Shown here piece by piece: positions 1 through 12,397 of a stretch of DNA of 64,000 nucleotides. The notes beneath the pieces were generated by a model that was given only the letters and a program-made list of their open reading frames with translations, was not told where the DNA came from and searched no databases. The translations under genes and the position numbers were made by a program. Position 1 is the first letter of the stretch; each line of letters begins with the position of its first letter. Origin of the DNA: Cristatella mucedo (Eukaryota > Bryozoa > Phylactolaemata > Cristatellidae); assembly GCA_009760855.2 (NCBI GenBank), contig WPIO01000010.1, forward strand, positions 2,761,001 through 2,825,000, written 5' to 3'.

Positions 1-144
1 ACTTGCCCATGAGTCCTTAAACGGCACACCGAGGTGTTGAGTAACTGAACTAGGAGTGCATTGTATGAACTATGTATAGGCAGTACCGCTGCTAGAGTTG
101 TAGGTGATACTTACATTAAACAATTCAAATGCTCCATTTCCAGT

Positions 145-240
145 TTATGTAAAGTGCCTAGCAATACATACATATGTATATGCATATATAGCCTCTTAGA
201 GTGCGACAATAAATGTCTTATAATAATTATTGTTATTACC
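145..240 (+). repeat. L2-like LINE 3' tail fragment
   Basis: The segment resembles the terminal stretch shared by the LINE copies in this window: a 'gtaaagtgcctag' start, a purine/CTCTTAGAG-type hairpin and a TTATTATTA-like end. A short (AT)n tract interrupts it. No reading frame remains. The assignment rests only on internal similarity to the better copies at 38.7-39.3 kb. Confidence 0.4.
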
Positions 241-302
241 CGAGCCCCTCAATACATTTACATATTACTGCTCATTATTAAAATGAGCGAGTGCAAGGGT
301 AG

Positions 303-347
303 GGGTGTGAGAGAGAGGGGGAAAGAGAGAGAGGGAAGGAGAGAAGG

Positions 348-383
<36 letters not shown>

Positions 384-416
384 AAGAGGGAGAGAGAGAG
401 ATAGAGAGGGAGAGAG
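303..416. repeat. (GA)n-rich microsatellite
   Basis: Imperfect GA/GAGG repeat on the plus strand. The arginine/glutamate-rich frames across it are translation artefacts of the repeat. Confidence 0.9.
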
Positions 417-1179
417 CTTTCCTGCCTAGTATGACACATTGTCACTACAATAGGCAGAGTGGCTATTACAGCTGCAGCAAGAGCTCCCTGGCTTGCCGAG
501 AGACCACCAAGGGTTATGAACTATTCATCAGTAGGCAGAGCTGCTCCAACAGGTGCTGCTCATGCTCAGGCTGCTCCTACTGAGATGGCTGCTCATGCTG
601 CTGGTGCTGTCATGCAGCTGGTGCTGCTCTGGTTAGCAGGCTGGCTCATTCCCTTTAGTCAAGCTACAGGTGCTTTAGCCTGTATTTGACGTCATCGAGT
701 CTGGCGAGTGTCCAGTGCTCGCTCCTCTGATCGCAGAGGGTGCAGGAGGATTAAGCACCGACTTGCAAACAGCACAATGGATATCATAAAGTGGTCACGA
801 ACCTTTGGCTCCGAAATTTTTGTAGGGATAGACAATATAACACTCATTCACTTATTCACAGGCAGGGTCTGCCGACAAGAGATGTGCTTGGCCCTATGCA
901 GTACTGTAGGTACTGTACATGAAAGTACGGACATGGGTATTTGGCATTGTCTGTCGGAACCTTTCATGGATACCATATGACCAGTGATGCTCAATGCTAG
1001 CCGGTTACTAGGTCATGACGGCAGACCCTTCTGAGGTAACAGTTGCAGTGTAAAAGCATCGCTGATCTTATAATATGGTCTGGCAAGTTTTTTTTTATTA
1101 CGTGATAACCTTCGTGATCTAAAGCATGTATTAGCCAAGCACGACCGGCGTTGGCCGTGCATTGATCTAACCATATTTT
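417..1179. other. No recognisable gene
   Basis: Unique-looking intergenic sequence with only short chance frames. I saw no splice-bounded exon, RNA gene or named repeat. Confidence 0.5.
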
Positions 1180-1938
1180 CCCGAAAAATAAAACCATGTC
1201 TAATAATTTTGGCTTCACAAGACACAGCAGGGCTTATTATCAGGGGATGTCTTATTTTTTTTATTTGCAGTCTACATTTATTCATGAGCAGTGATCCAGA
1301 TTTATGCATGTATTTGTGGAGACAAAATCTAAATTTATTCATGTACAGACATCTACATTTATTCAAAATATAATCATATTATCTTCTTCGGGAACATCCT
1401 CGTAAATGTCCAAAGCCCGAATTCCTGCTTGAATTTCTTTCGAATCCATTTCTTGTTCCCGATGTCTAATGTCTAGCAATGGAGCTCTCCTTAAATGAAC
1501 ACTTCTAATCTATGTAGCCTGCTCCTGGCGCTGGTGGCAACACTGCTCTCAGTGGTTTTATGCCACGAATTTCTTATCCTAGTCACTACTTCTTGCAGGC
1601 TAGGCTTCACAAAGTTTCTGCACTGGTTTCTCTACATTATACGTTCAATGTAGTGATTGATTTTCGTACTCAAATGATCCTTCAATGGCTTGCTTTCTAC
1701 CATATCAAGAGTCTGGAGATAGGCAGTCATTCTTGTGTGAGTGCTGACTGACTTCCAGACCAGACGACCTCGGTGGCCACCTCGAAAAGTTGGTAGCATT
1801 AAATCGACCCACTATTACTGCTTTATGCATCGCCATACACCCCCTGTAATGCGGGCTTATTTTTTGGTAGGGCTTATTATTAGGATCGTGCTGAAAAATC
1901 ATGCTGAGGATTATGTTCTGTTAGGTCTTACTTTCGGG
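1180..1938. mobile_element. Candidate non-autonomous DNA transposon (MITE-like)
   Basis: The left end carries CCCGAAAAATAAAACC and the right end, on the opposite strand, carries CCCGAAAGTAAGACC, an imperfect inverted pair of about 16 bp. Just inside both ends are further copies of an 'AATAAGCCC'-type word in inverted arrangement (around 1231-1260 and 1852-1875). No transposase frame lies between. The boundaries and family are uncertain, and no target-site duplication was established. Confidence 0.35.
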
Positions 1939-3019
1939 CAACTACCATAGGTGTGTGTGGGGCTGGGGTCAAAATTGACTTAAGTAGAGTCGATGACTCA
2001 TTTCCTCCACGCGGCAGGCTCCTGCCTGGAATAAAAAAAGCTATGTTGCTGTAGCCATTCAGTGACATACACTAGGGGGGATTGGAGGTACGACAGTTCT
2101 CCTTAAGCCTGGTGCTCAGCTCCGGAAGACACATCCGCCACAGCTTCTTCCCTTAGGGGTAATTCCAGGCAAGATCAAGGTGCTCCCTTGTCTGAGATTC
2201 TCGTTCAACTGCCGATGCCGTTGAGACATAATTTTTTCTTGTCCCAGCGTGGTTTCGAGTGCTATCGGAGTGTCTATTGGTTCAGCTACACTTAATTATA
2301 GTTCTCTGCCGATTAGTGTCAATCTTCATACTGACGACTGTGACAGTGCTCGGATTGTGAAGCATGATCATGAACAGGTCGGTATAGCTGGGCGGCCTGA
2401 AACCGTGTATTGCTGACCCCACTGGCTTGAGCTGCGCTGCCCTCAAACTGCTAATTCCATAGCCCTAAGTCAGCTGCAGTGTTGGCAGAAGACTGTATGT
2501 AGCATGCTGGCTTGAGAAGCTCGAAGCAATATGAAAGCTGGCTGTGGTTTGGATCAAATCGGCCATTAACACAGCTTAGGGAAGGGGGCTGTGGCTCCCT
2601 TCCCCCGCCCCCCCCCCCCGTAGGTCGACAATCACGAGTGGCTTCTTCCGGTACGATCAAAGTTTGGTCTCTCTCCTGCTGCACCATGGCTGAGCCCCTG
2701 CTCACTTCTCAGACTGCCTTCCTCCACCCTCACCACCAGGCACTTAATTGGGGGGGGGGGGATGGCAGGAGAGATTATGCTAGTACTTGGCATTTTCGAG
2801 CTTGGCTTATATCCGAGCCGCCCTTTCACCTTGTTGGTGTATGTTGCAAGCATCACTAGTCGCAAATCGGCGATCGTTCAAGAGTTGCATCAGATGTTTG
2901 GCAGCTCTGCTCGTAGCAAGACCTGTTGCCTCTGTTGCTCTACAGCCAGTGCTGCCCCTTGCTGTGTTGGAGTAGAGGGAAGCCGATCTATGCATGCTTG
3001 CACACCCAGCGTTCCTTGT
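1939..3019. other. Intergenic, with two poly-G/C tracts
   Basis: No gene was recognised. A C-tract near 2606-2620 and a G-tract near 2750-2761 stand out. Overlapping frames on both strands have no family resemblance. Confidence 0.5.
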
Positions 3020-3140
3020 CGTGTTTGTCTTATAATAATAATGATAAATTTGGTACAACGCCCTCAGAGAACTCAATCTCTTTCTAGACGCTTTGTAATT
3101 GCTGCAAAGGAAGCACGATCGAATGGTTAGTGGTAGCCTT
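3020..3140 (-). repeat. L2-like LINE 3' tail
   Basis: Reading on the minus strand, this is the L2 terminal segment: AAAGCG-type hairpin words, 'gttctctgaggg', then a (TTA)n-like end at 3030-3045 on the plus strand. Only about the last 120 bp of the element are present. G-tracts at 3149-3160 and 3303-3315 follow. Confidence 0.6.
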
Positions 3141-4149
3141 CGACTCTTGGGGGGGGGGGGCCTTGCTTTACCTTACCAACTAAGCTTTCGTATGCCGTGG
3201 CTTAACTGACAGCAGACCGTATCGATTGGATCCTACATACTCCTGTAGGATTTGAAATGAGTATATCGCTACGTGCAGGGTTGGGGCCTCCCCCCATGCA
3301 ACGGGGGGGGGGGGGAGGGCTGATGAAGCATGCTGCTCAGCCTGGGCTTTTTAAAGCAAGCCATGCCACCAATTACTACCATAGCTTCCTGCCTTTACTG
3401 ACGCCCGCCAGGCCTGCCAGCAACCGAGTCCAGCAGCAGAAGACTCCCCGAGCAGCTGAAGATCACCCCAGCAGTCTCAATGGAGTCCAGCTGAGACCAG
3501 ACTTGATTACTATACACCATAGTGCCTTTATAGCCTAGAAACCAATTAGCAGTTACCGAGGCAGCTTTCTATATCTAAAATACCACGGCCTATGAAATGC
3601 ACCTAACTCGATAAATTAAGCCACCTCGTCATCGCTGTTGCATTGCTCTCGGCTTGTTGGCTGAAGCGAATGGCAGAACTGTGCTTTGGGAGTTGCATTT
3701 GGCGACTGCACCTGGAGCGATGTTTGACCGGGCCGCCAGAAGTGTGCAGCCCTTATCAGCTTCGAGGGCTTACTTCGAGTCGTCAGCTTCCGAGCAGACG
3801 ATTTATGAGGCTCGAAGTGCATGGGAAGACTGGAAAGTGTGCCCGGGCAGGCCCGGGAAGCAGAAGGCCTATTGCTGAGGGCTAGGAGGCATTTGATCCC
3901 ATCACTGGTCTTTTCTCAGCTGGCAGTATTGCCTTCACAATTTGCTTGCAAAATTGGAGGCAGGTGGCTTAACAAACCTAACATGATTGGGCATGAGCCA
4001 GTCGGGGTCAGACTGGCAGTGCTTAGGCATGTCAATCTGCTTGACAAAGCGCTTTAGGGGTACCAAAGGTCTGTTATTGCTTGGACTTGCATATGCAATT
4101 GCCAATTATTCCATCTCCAAGTTTATCTCCCAGTCTACTACTAGCCATC

Positions 4150-5805
4150 TTGAAGCTATGCCCACCGTTATCCTGACATATGCTGCTGCTCTGCATAACT
4201 AGCATAATAAATGTTTTCTTAACCTCAGGACCTGCCCCTACATCCTTCAAAAAGGCTGTTGCTAGACTACTCATTAAAAAGGCAGCACTAGACCAGGACT
4301 TCTTAAGGACCCTCCACACAGTCTCCCTACTACCGTTCTAGCGAAGATGCTGGAACGAGTAGTGGCAGTCCAACCAACTCTTCTATCAAAACTTCAAGCC
4401 TAGGGAGTAAGTTCAAGTCAGGTTCTAGAACTAACGACTCACCAGAATAAGCACTGCTGCTAGTGTGGAACTATCGTCTCAGAAATGAAAACTGAGTTCG
4501 TGTGTCTCTACTAGTTACTGTTGGATCTGTCGGCAGCATTTAATACAGCTGGTCATAAAGTCCTTCGTGACAGAGCACACATAATCTCGCCTTGGCATCG
4601 GTGGCTCTGCACTGCATGGCCTGGATCACTTCACAATTCGAGATTTCAGAGCCTTTATGTCAATGGGCAGCAGTTACCCTGGGAGCCTTTAAAGTGTGAG
4701 GTACCCGGAGGATCTGTGCCTGGACTACTTATTTTCGCAATCTATTTTCTCTTTCTTGCCGTTATGATCACCAAGCACAATCAAGGCTTTCATTTTACGT
4801 AGATAATACACAGCTGTATCTGTGGTTTTGCAGGTACATAGCTGTACCTAATCCCTCCCTGCCTTCCAGCATGTTGAACTCTCTTAACTCCCTTGTAGCA
4901 TATATTGCTGACATTGCACTTGAACGGGAGCAAACTTTCTCACGTTGAATGATGATACAACTTACTAGTCATTGCAAAACCTAGTGTTACACAGAAATTT
5001 GAAAATAACTCAAAATACAACCCATCGACCGTAGATCTGCATGCAATCTGAGTGAGTAGTTTTTTAGTGACCTTTCGCCATATGACCTCACCAGCTCCAC
5101 AGTCAATCTGCCTACTTTCACCTACTTCAATTGCAAAATTGTGGGTCGTCTTAGACAGAGATACCAAACCCAAGTTGGTCAATGCATATGTGACATCCAA
5201 TCTCGACTTCTATAGCTCACTAGTGGCTGATCCTGTGGCATTTGCAATAGCACACTTACATTTGGCCGATAACTAAGCAGCCAGGCATGTCTGGCAGGAG
5301 TGATGCAATCGCCACGTTAAGCAGCCACTCACTAACTTTCAGCGGCTTACCATCAAGCAGAATGTCAGCTTCAAGGCATTGTTGCTCGCTTTTAGTTTTC
5401 TCCATTCTCTTGCTCCACCCTACCTATCGAAACTACATCCAAATCAGGCTAGGCATAAGACCACCCGCTCTACTGACTCAAGTCATTTAGCTGTACCTCT
5501 GCCTAACCTGAAATCCTTTTGAGACAGTGCCTTTAGTTCGTATGATCCCAAAGCCTGGAACTAACTCCCGACTGATGCCATGGCACCACGTGACTCGATT
5601 GCATTTAAAATTAAATGCAGTCAAAATGCACCTGTTTCTCACAGCTTTTCTGGGTCCAAGTGAATTGTTCTGTGCCTGCTGACACTGTTAGTGTTATCAC
5701 TTAAACAAATGACATGCTTCTCTTACAGTGTGTGATAAGTGCCTAGAAAGAGATCTAGTTCTCATACGATGCTATACAAAAGTGCTATGATTATTATATT
5801 AAGTA
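4150..5805 (+). mobile_element. Decayed L2-clade LINE, reverse transcriptase C-terminal half
   Basis: A broken reverse transcriptase relic runs along the plus strand. Around 4235-4380, in two frames, is the fingers region with 'PTSFKKAV' and 'PFLAKMLERVV'. At 4521-4740 come 'DLSAAFNTAGHKVL' and 'GGSVPGLLIF', corresponding to the palm motif and the usual P-Q-G-S block. A degraded Y-A-D-D-like segment follows near 4800. The post-RT region ('VNAYVTSNLDF', 'FSFLHSLAPPYLS', 'LPNLKSF') spans 5180-5560, and the typical 3' hairpin tail ends near 5805. Stops and frameshifts are frequent, so the copy is dead. It is the longest LINE piece in the window. The clade call rests on the post-RT motif block and the TTATTA-type tail. 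Confidence 0.75.
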
Positions 5806-5989
5806 CCATTCTCTTTGCTGTAGGCAAGCCCGGTGTTTGATTCTGGAGTACTTCTTCATCGAATTGGTTCAGCCAACATTTTTCTTTATTTCCAATACGA
5901 ACAGAGTGAACTTTTGCAGGATGACCATGTAAGCTCCATTGTCTAGCCTGCCAAGTTTAGTTAAGTGCAATTGCAAAAAGTCGGCCACG

Positions 5990-6345
5990 CTTAGGCCGGA
6001 ACTGCCACAGCAACAGTCCATATAGCATTTGTGACATCCTGTCAAGACGATGTCTGAGGTCTTGCCGGTCTTCTGTAATTAGTGTTCCGAATTCCAGGCT
6101 GGTCACTTGCTTTTAGGCCCCCTCTATTCTCACTTCCTCTAGCTACTCACCTCTCGGATTTACTCGCTGCCCGGATGTCCCCTTGCAGCATCCGCTCCAT
6201 TGAGTGCAGTCGTTTAGCTATGCCTCTGCCTATCTCAAATCTCACATCCTTTGGAGCCTGTGCCTTCGGTTCTTATATACCTAAAAAACAGCCTGGCCGT
6301 TTCACCGGATTCTCTTGCCTCAAAGGGACTTGACGACAGTTCAAG
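5990..6345 (+). mobile_element. L2-like LINE fragment
   Basis: A second, shorter copy of the LINE post-RT region. 'LSDLLAARMSP', 'NLTSFGACAFGSY' and 'KKQPGRF' in one frame (6082-6333) parallel the block that is intact in the copy at 38.7 kb. Its upstream boundary is vague and no 3' tail is visible. Confidence 0.55.
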
Positions 6346-7084
6346 TAAACCATAAACCACGCATTCCTAAGAACATATGCTTCCTCCAAGTCTTTACTGT
6401 TGGTAAAACTTTTAACGTAATTAGGCTTCTTCGATAATCGACAGACTTCTTTTCAGCCTGTGAAGTAGGCAGAGCCCATTCTCTTTGAAGCTGCATGCAG
6501 AGCTCCGGTTGACCTAGCCGGGATTAATTAAGTCAAGTGATACGACCTTGACCGTGGCTGGTCAGTGCTGGATAGTGCTGCTCAGGTGGGCTAAATGGGA
6601 ATACCTGGTGGTCTGGCCACCGGATATCCCTCTGCTTTTGCTGTCATGGAAGTGGGCTATATTTATCCGGCGCTTAGCTCCTGTTTGTGACTGGCTTGTT
6701 CAACCTGGCCTGCCCAGCCCGGTGACAGAATATCCGGCCTCGCCCCTCACCAACTGCAGTGTGACCTGACCAACTGCAGTGTGGTACTGTCACCGACCCC
6801 TCTCATTGTATTAACCAAGCCTGGTAGCTTGTCCCAACGTCTGTTGCTTCATGGGCTCGAGCTGCCGTTTGTTGAGTTCTAGGCCGTTATACTCCCTCGA
6901 TGTTAAAAGTCGTCGGCTGAGCACGACTCTGTATTAGCTGCTGACGGCTAGCATTGACTGCTCCTGCTGAGGTGTGGCAGTGGAGACTGCTGCAATAGGT
7001 AGATTCAGAGTAAGCAAAGCAGTGTCACTCTAACCGTAGCCATGGTGATGGGGTGTAGCTCAACTAATCCCACTGCCTCTCCAT
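6346..7084. other. No recognisable gene
   Basis: Intergenic. A short duplicated word ('gaccaactgcagtgtg') occurs twice near 6747-6783. Nothing else was identified. Confidence 0.5.
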
Positions 7085-7690
7085 ATCCTAATGATAACAA
7101 TGAGTCGTCTTCGTACACCCCTAAGACAACCAAATAGCTATCCAGGCACTTTGCAGCTTGCTCCTATTGATGCAATAGCCGAAGGTAAGTTTGTGTGCAG
7201 TATCAAACTTAATGAGGCATGCAGAAGTGCAGGAGAAGACACACGTGGCTACTGGTTATTAGGACCCCTGGCTTGTTTTTTAGCAACCTGCACACATCAT
7301 GCACAGACCGGTAAGCAAGCAAGCAAGCAAAGCAGACAGAACGCTAGTTCACTGGGGCCCAGGGAAAGCTGAGCAGAGCGGACGCATCTTCAGCTAAAGA
7401 TGGTCTGGATACAAAGTAAAAACAGGTAAAAGATGACGGAAGCAGCAAGCTCCAGACTTTTGCTGCATACAAACTGAAAGCCGATCACCAAAAAGTTTCA
7501 ATGTAGAGATACAAATGGCAAGACTACAGAGGCTGCCGAGGAGGCGGTCGGGCTGGAGCCTATTGGAGGAGCAAGGAGGTTGTGTAGGTAGGCCTTTGCA
7601 TATGTGCCAAGCGACAAAGTAGGCCAAAGAGAGGATCTCAACGTCGATGATTGATTGGGAACCAGTGAAGCTCAGACAGAAGTGGCTTGA
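7085..7690 (-). mobile_element. L2-subfamily LINE 3' end, diverged
   Basis: On the minus strand a frame at 7394-7627 contains 'STLKLFGD', the degraded equivalent of the TNLKSFGD block in other copies. The opposite end of the element ('accagtgaagctcagacagaagtgg' region, 7660-7685) matches the segment in the same place in the other LINEs. The 3' flank (7120-7165) carries the LINE tail hairpin. It resembles the copy at 49.4-49.9 kb more than the main family, so the two may form a subfamily. Confidence 0.5.
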
Positions 7691-7729
7691 TGTGGCAGCT
7701 TCCCCCTAACCCCTACCCTCTATGCCATC

Positions 7730-8362
<633 letters not shown>

Positions 8363-9347
8363 GTAGGCAAGAGGCCAGCGGCCTTTGGGCTGCAATTGCA
8401 GCTGCAGAGGTGCTGCCAGCATACACACCAGTAATAGACTGCAGATGGTGCCATGGGAACCCGATGGGGCAGACTGTCAACCCCCTCACAACCAACCTCC
8501 CATTGACCTAGCAGAAAAAGGGCCTATTGTCGTCGGTCTGACAGCTCGGAGTGAAGCACCTGTCGGATGCCGTGCTGAGGAGCCCCCCTACCCCTCCCGT
8601 GGTCAGCCAGTGGAGCCAGTGGCCGTGAGTCATTCTAGGATGCTTATGTGGCAGTCGGCTAAGACCTCAACGAAGCCTTCTGGTGACAGAGAGATAGCTC
8701 GAAGGTCGATTCCCCTAGGCAGCTGCTGCAGCATTGGCCAGAACCCGTCGGCATGTCGCAGTGGCTGCTCCACCTCGTCCACAGCTGGCGTCTTTGCCGT
8801 GGTCGATTGCCAGAGTGAAGCCTACAAAAAGTGAATGCTAGCCTACAGCTTTGTTCTGTTCAGCTGTCAGTCTTGATCGATGCAGCTTTTCTACCGGCAG
8901 CACTGCTGGCTCAGACCTGTTCCTTTGTTATTTACCCAGTGTCCTATTGTCGTACAGCAATTCACAGTGGGTACAGGTAGATAAAAAGCTTGTGTACATA
9001 GCTGACCAGTGCTGGCTCTCAGCCGCGGTCAGCTTACGGTCTGCGGTTCAGTCTTGGCTGGCCCAGCTAAGCATTCAACGAACCTGCACAAAGAAAAGGT
9101 CTTGTGCTTAGCTGCATCAAGAACGAAAAAAACATGCAGCTGCAGTTTGGTCAGCCACCAACGATTGCTGTGGAGACGTGGTGTGTGGCAATGTAAGAGC
9201 CAAATACTCTGCTGCTGTCATCTACGTCTCGATCACTTGGAACCATGCCAGCTAGCAAATCATGCACTAGGAGTCCAAGTTCTCTTGATTCTGCCTCTTT
9301 GTTGCCAGTGCAGCCATCGTGCATAAAACTCTCACCTTCAGTCTTGG
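8363..9347. other. No recognisable gene
   Basis: Intergenic sequence. The longest frame (8385-8834, plus) has no motif, and its biased start lies in the adjoining repeat. No exon could be supported. Confidence 0.4.
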
Positions 9348-9351
9348 TCTC

Positions 9352-9401
<50 letters not shown>
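9348..9401. repeat. (CT)n microsatellite
   Basis: About 26 CT units on the plus strand, almost perfect. Confidence 0.95.
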
Positions 9402-9403
<2 letters not shown>

Positions 9404-9604
9404 TCTATATACAGGTACCGTCATAAGTTTAAGCAGCTGGCCATATTTGCCCAGAGAGTCTACGGCTTTCTCTGGGAATTCATCCTCAGCTGCTTTCAGA
9501 ACTGCTACATCGTATATACACATGGCCACGGTGATAGATAAACATGTCACACTTCATTACTTAAATAATAAATTACTTGGGCTAATATGAAGTGGCTCCA
9601 CCAT

Positions 9605-10330
9605 GATTTATAATCACTTCCTATATGCAAGTTGACAGAAACACACTTTGTGCATAATTCCTTGTGCATAATTCCGGAGCACTTTCTCGCCAGCGTTGGT
9701 AAAGCCCTCCAAGTAAGACATCTCCGAGGTGATGTGAGTAACTAATGATTCTATACTTTGCACCAAAGCACCCCAAAGGTTTTCGTTAGGGCTCAAATAA
9801 GGGCTCATGCTTGGCTATGACAATATAGTTAGTGGAATACCGGGACGATAGTAAAAATAATAATTCTTTAGCAGCCAGTGCAATTGGGATCACCATCCTG
9901 ATGCTTTATTAATTCTTGCTCTCTCAGGGCCATTGGTCTTGGACCACATTTTTTACGATGTCGAAGTATTTATGCTGTTTTTCCATGTCTTCTATTCGAT
10001 AGAGAGTTTCCATACTAGGTGCTATTCAGCATCTCATATCACCACTTATCCGCTTGCCAATCTTAAGCCTTCTGAAGACAGTCATCGTGGTAGGGTCATT
10101 AATAAGCTGCTTTGCATAAGCTCTCCTGCCAGCATTGAAAACAGTGAGCTTTGATTCATCAGCCCTACACAACTCTTTACCAGTCAGCCAAAGTCGAATG
10201 GGTGTGGTCCATACCCCATCGTAGGAGGCATAGTTTTAGCTTTTAACAACGGAAAGTTTTACAATAGGCGATCGTAAAAAACATGCCTTACTGTCGTAAC
10301 CTCTGCAGAAGGGTCTATTAGCTCACCTTA
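9605..10330 (-). pseudogene. Tc1/mariner-family transposase relic
   Basis: Tc1-type transposases are DDE/DDD enzymes that cut and paste their element at TA sites. On the minus strand the frames read, in order: a helix-turn-helix-like part near 10330-10240, 'DESKLTVFN' near 10120-10170 (first catalytic Asp in D-E-S-K-F), a 'DGDP' segment near 9890 corresponding to the QQDNDPKH block with the second Asp, then 'SMSPYLSPNENLWGAL' at 9760-9808, the P-D-L-N-P-I-E-N-x-W-G hallmark that contains the third acidic residue. The Asp of that last block has become Tyr and several frameshifts are present, so the gene is dead. No terminal inverted repeats were found. Family assignment is secure; the exact clade is not. 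Confidence 0.7.
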
Positions 10331-11061
10331 AGCCACACTGCAAGTTAAAGTGTCCAAGCCAAGGACTTCTTGAAGTAGCAAATTTTTTTTTCAAAGCTTT
10401 TGCTTTTTATAGGTTGTCATCCCTCTTTTTTGTTTCTGCTTACAGCGATCATGCCACGTCTTCGTTTCCATCATACCGAGTTGCAAAGTGCTTGCGTTAA
10501 CAGCATACAAATTGCTTGGAAGTCACAGGCTCTCTTACAATGCATATCTTATCCTGGCCAACAACATGCAGCCCCCAAATTTGTTATTTCATCAGCTCAG
10601 AAATCCCTCTCACCTTTTGCATTTACCAGCATTTATTCGCCACTGTAGCAGCCGAATTCTGAGGCAATCGAGAAGCAACCTAGACTAGCTCTCTTGAAAT
10701 TGCACTGTGCTGACAAAGACGCTTAAGCATTTGATACTTGTGGCATTTGTTTCTAGGTCAACCGACATCTGGCAGACATCATTTTAAGCGCATTTTTTCA
10801 CTACACGGAGGTATTTTCTTCGTATAATTTGCTAGTTTTGCTCTGCATGCAGCGAGGACTTCTTTGTTTAGTTCGCATTGTTACAGGGATTAGTATGGTT
10901 TGCTGCATCTTAGTCAGTCCATTTAGGAGAAGTCTGAATCAGCATAATTACTCTTTTTCCAGAGCTTGCTTAAATCTTACATGGCAGAGCCAAGATTTTC
11001 ATCTGGTGGCAGACCTGGCAATTTTTGTCTAGGGTGTGAAAGACCTGCAAGCTGTTCACGT
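10331..11061. other. No recognisable gene
   Basis: AT-leaning intergenic sequence with short frames only. It could include flanks of the neighbouring Tc1 relic, but no inverted repeat was recognised. Confidence 0.4.
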
Positions 11062-11185
11062 AGGCAGGACTAGAACCAAAAAAATGAAAAATTATCTCGC
11101 TAAATCAGTGTTTACTCGACAGAAACTCGGCGGTAGCTCAACGAGTGGAATTAAGACATAATTTCGTCATTGGCGATGATCGGGG
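11062..11185 (+). repeat. Dispersed repeat, copy 1 (partner at 42.3 kb)
   Basis: Shares 'aatgaaaaattat', 'gtttactcgaca', 'aactcggcggt' and following words, in the same order and spacing, with 42270-42395. The copies are clearly homologous though diverged. No coding capacity and no recognised family. Confidence 0.6.
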
Positions 11186-11250
11186 TGGGCCTAGGAAAAC
11201 TGGGAGGGGAGGGCATCCAGGTCGCTGCCCTGCTGTAGCAGGGGGAGGAG

Positions 11251-11885
11251 GAAATAATAATAATAATACTAATGCACTTGATAAAGTGCCCTCAGAGAAC
11301 TCAATCTGTTTCTAGGTGCTTTACATTTGCTGCAAAGGGAAACGCGATTGAATGGTGAGTAATATCATGCTTGATAAACAACATGAATAACATGGTTAGG
11401 GGTGACATGCACTGGGTCAGCACGCATAAGCACGGGAAGAACGAATCACAGAGACCCATTAAATGCTGTCCTAAATAGGTGTGTTTTGAAGTTCTTTTTA
11501 AATGTGGTCAAGTCAGGGGATGTTGTGACGCAAATCGGGAGGGAGTTCCAGGCTTTGGGAGCATACGAACTAAATGCACGGTCTCCAAAGGATTTGAGGT
11601 TTGTACGAGGTAGTGGTAAACTGTTGGATTTCGAAAAGCGGGTGGTACGATGCTTGGCTGGTGGGGAGTATATCTGATAGGTAGGCTGGAGCCAAAGAAG
11701 GAAGTGACATAAAAATGAGCGGCAGAACGTTGAAGTCAATGCGTTACTTGACTGGTAGCCAGAGCAGGTCGGCGAGAAGTGGTGTGATGTGGCAACTGCG
11801 CCACTCACCACAGACAAGCCTAGCTGCAGAGTTTTTTACCAACTGTAATCGCCTGATTGCACATGCCGGTAGGCCAGCAAGCAGT
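11251..11885 (-). mobile_element. L2-like LINE, 3' end copy
   Basis: Minus-strand copy starting, in element order, at about 11885. It encodes the post-RT region ('PTYQIYSPPAKHRTTRFS', 'NLKSFGDRAFSSYAPKAWN', 'KTHLFRTAFNGSL', stop near 11446), then a 3' UTR with the terminal hairpin and an (AAT)n run at 11251-11270 as the tail. A frameshift separates the 5' part. The copy is 5'-truncated, as is usual for LINEs. Confidence 0.8.
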
Positions 11886-11914
11886 CCCCTGCCCCCTCGC
11901 TCTGCCATTGTATA

Positions 11915-12082
11915 TGTGTATATATATATATATCTGTATATGTATGTATATATATATGTGTGTGTGTGTAAATATATATATATATATATATATATACAAT
12001 AAATCTACATGTATATATATTACATATATATATATATATATATGTATATTTATATATATATATATAGTATGTAAATAAATAA
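11915..12082. repeat. (TA)n/(TG)n compound microsatellite
   Basis: Alternating TA, TATG and TGTG tracts. Both strands give artefactual Tyr/Ile frames. Confidence 0.9.
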
Positions 12083-12324
12083 ATACATGTACCTATACAT
12101 ATGTCCGTTGAGCTGTTCACGTTGTACAGGCATGTAAAAGCCAAGAGCTGCCCAAGGAGGTGTGAGTGTGACAGCGCTGCATGCGCACAGCCGCTTTTAT
12201 AGGGAAGGCAGGCTATCCCCCCTGATGTTCTGCTCGTGCATTGAGGCTTCAATTGAGCCCTCAGTGCTCTTCTTGGCTGATCCAGAGTATGCTACAGCCT
12301 GGTGGCTGCTCCGGTGAGTTTTTC

Positions 12325-12397
12325 TTGTATGCCTAGAAAGAGATTTAGTTCTCTGAGAGTGCTATAATAAATGCTTATTATTATTATTATTATTATG
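12325..12397 (+). repeat. L2-like LINE 3' tail with (TTA)n
   Basis: Contains 'gcctagaaagagatttagttctctgagagtgc' spread over 12331-12362 and a TTATTATTA tail. No coding portion precedes it, so it may be a very short 5'-truncated insertion or the tail of a SINE. Confidence 0.6.

Noticed and set aside
11915-12082. Tyr/Ile-rich membrane protein frames
   Set aside because: Artefact of the TA/TG microsatellite.
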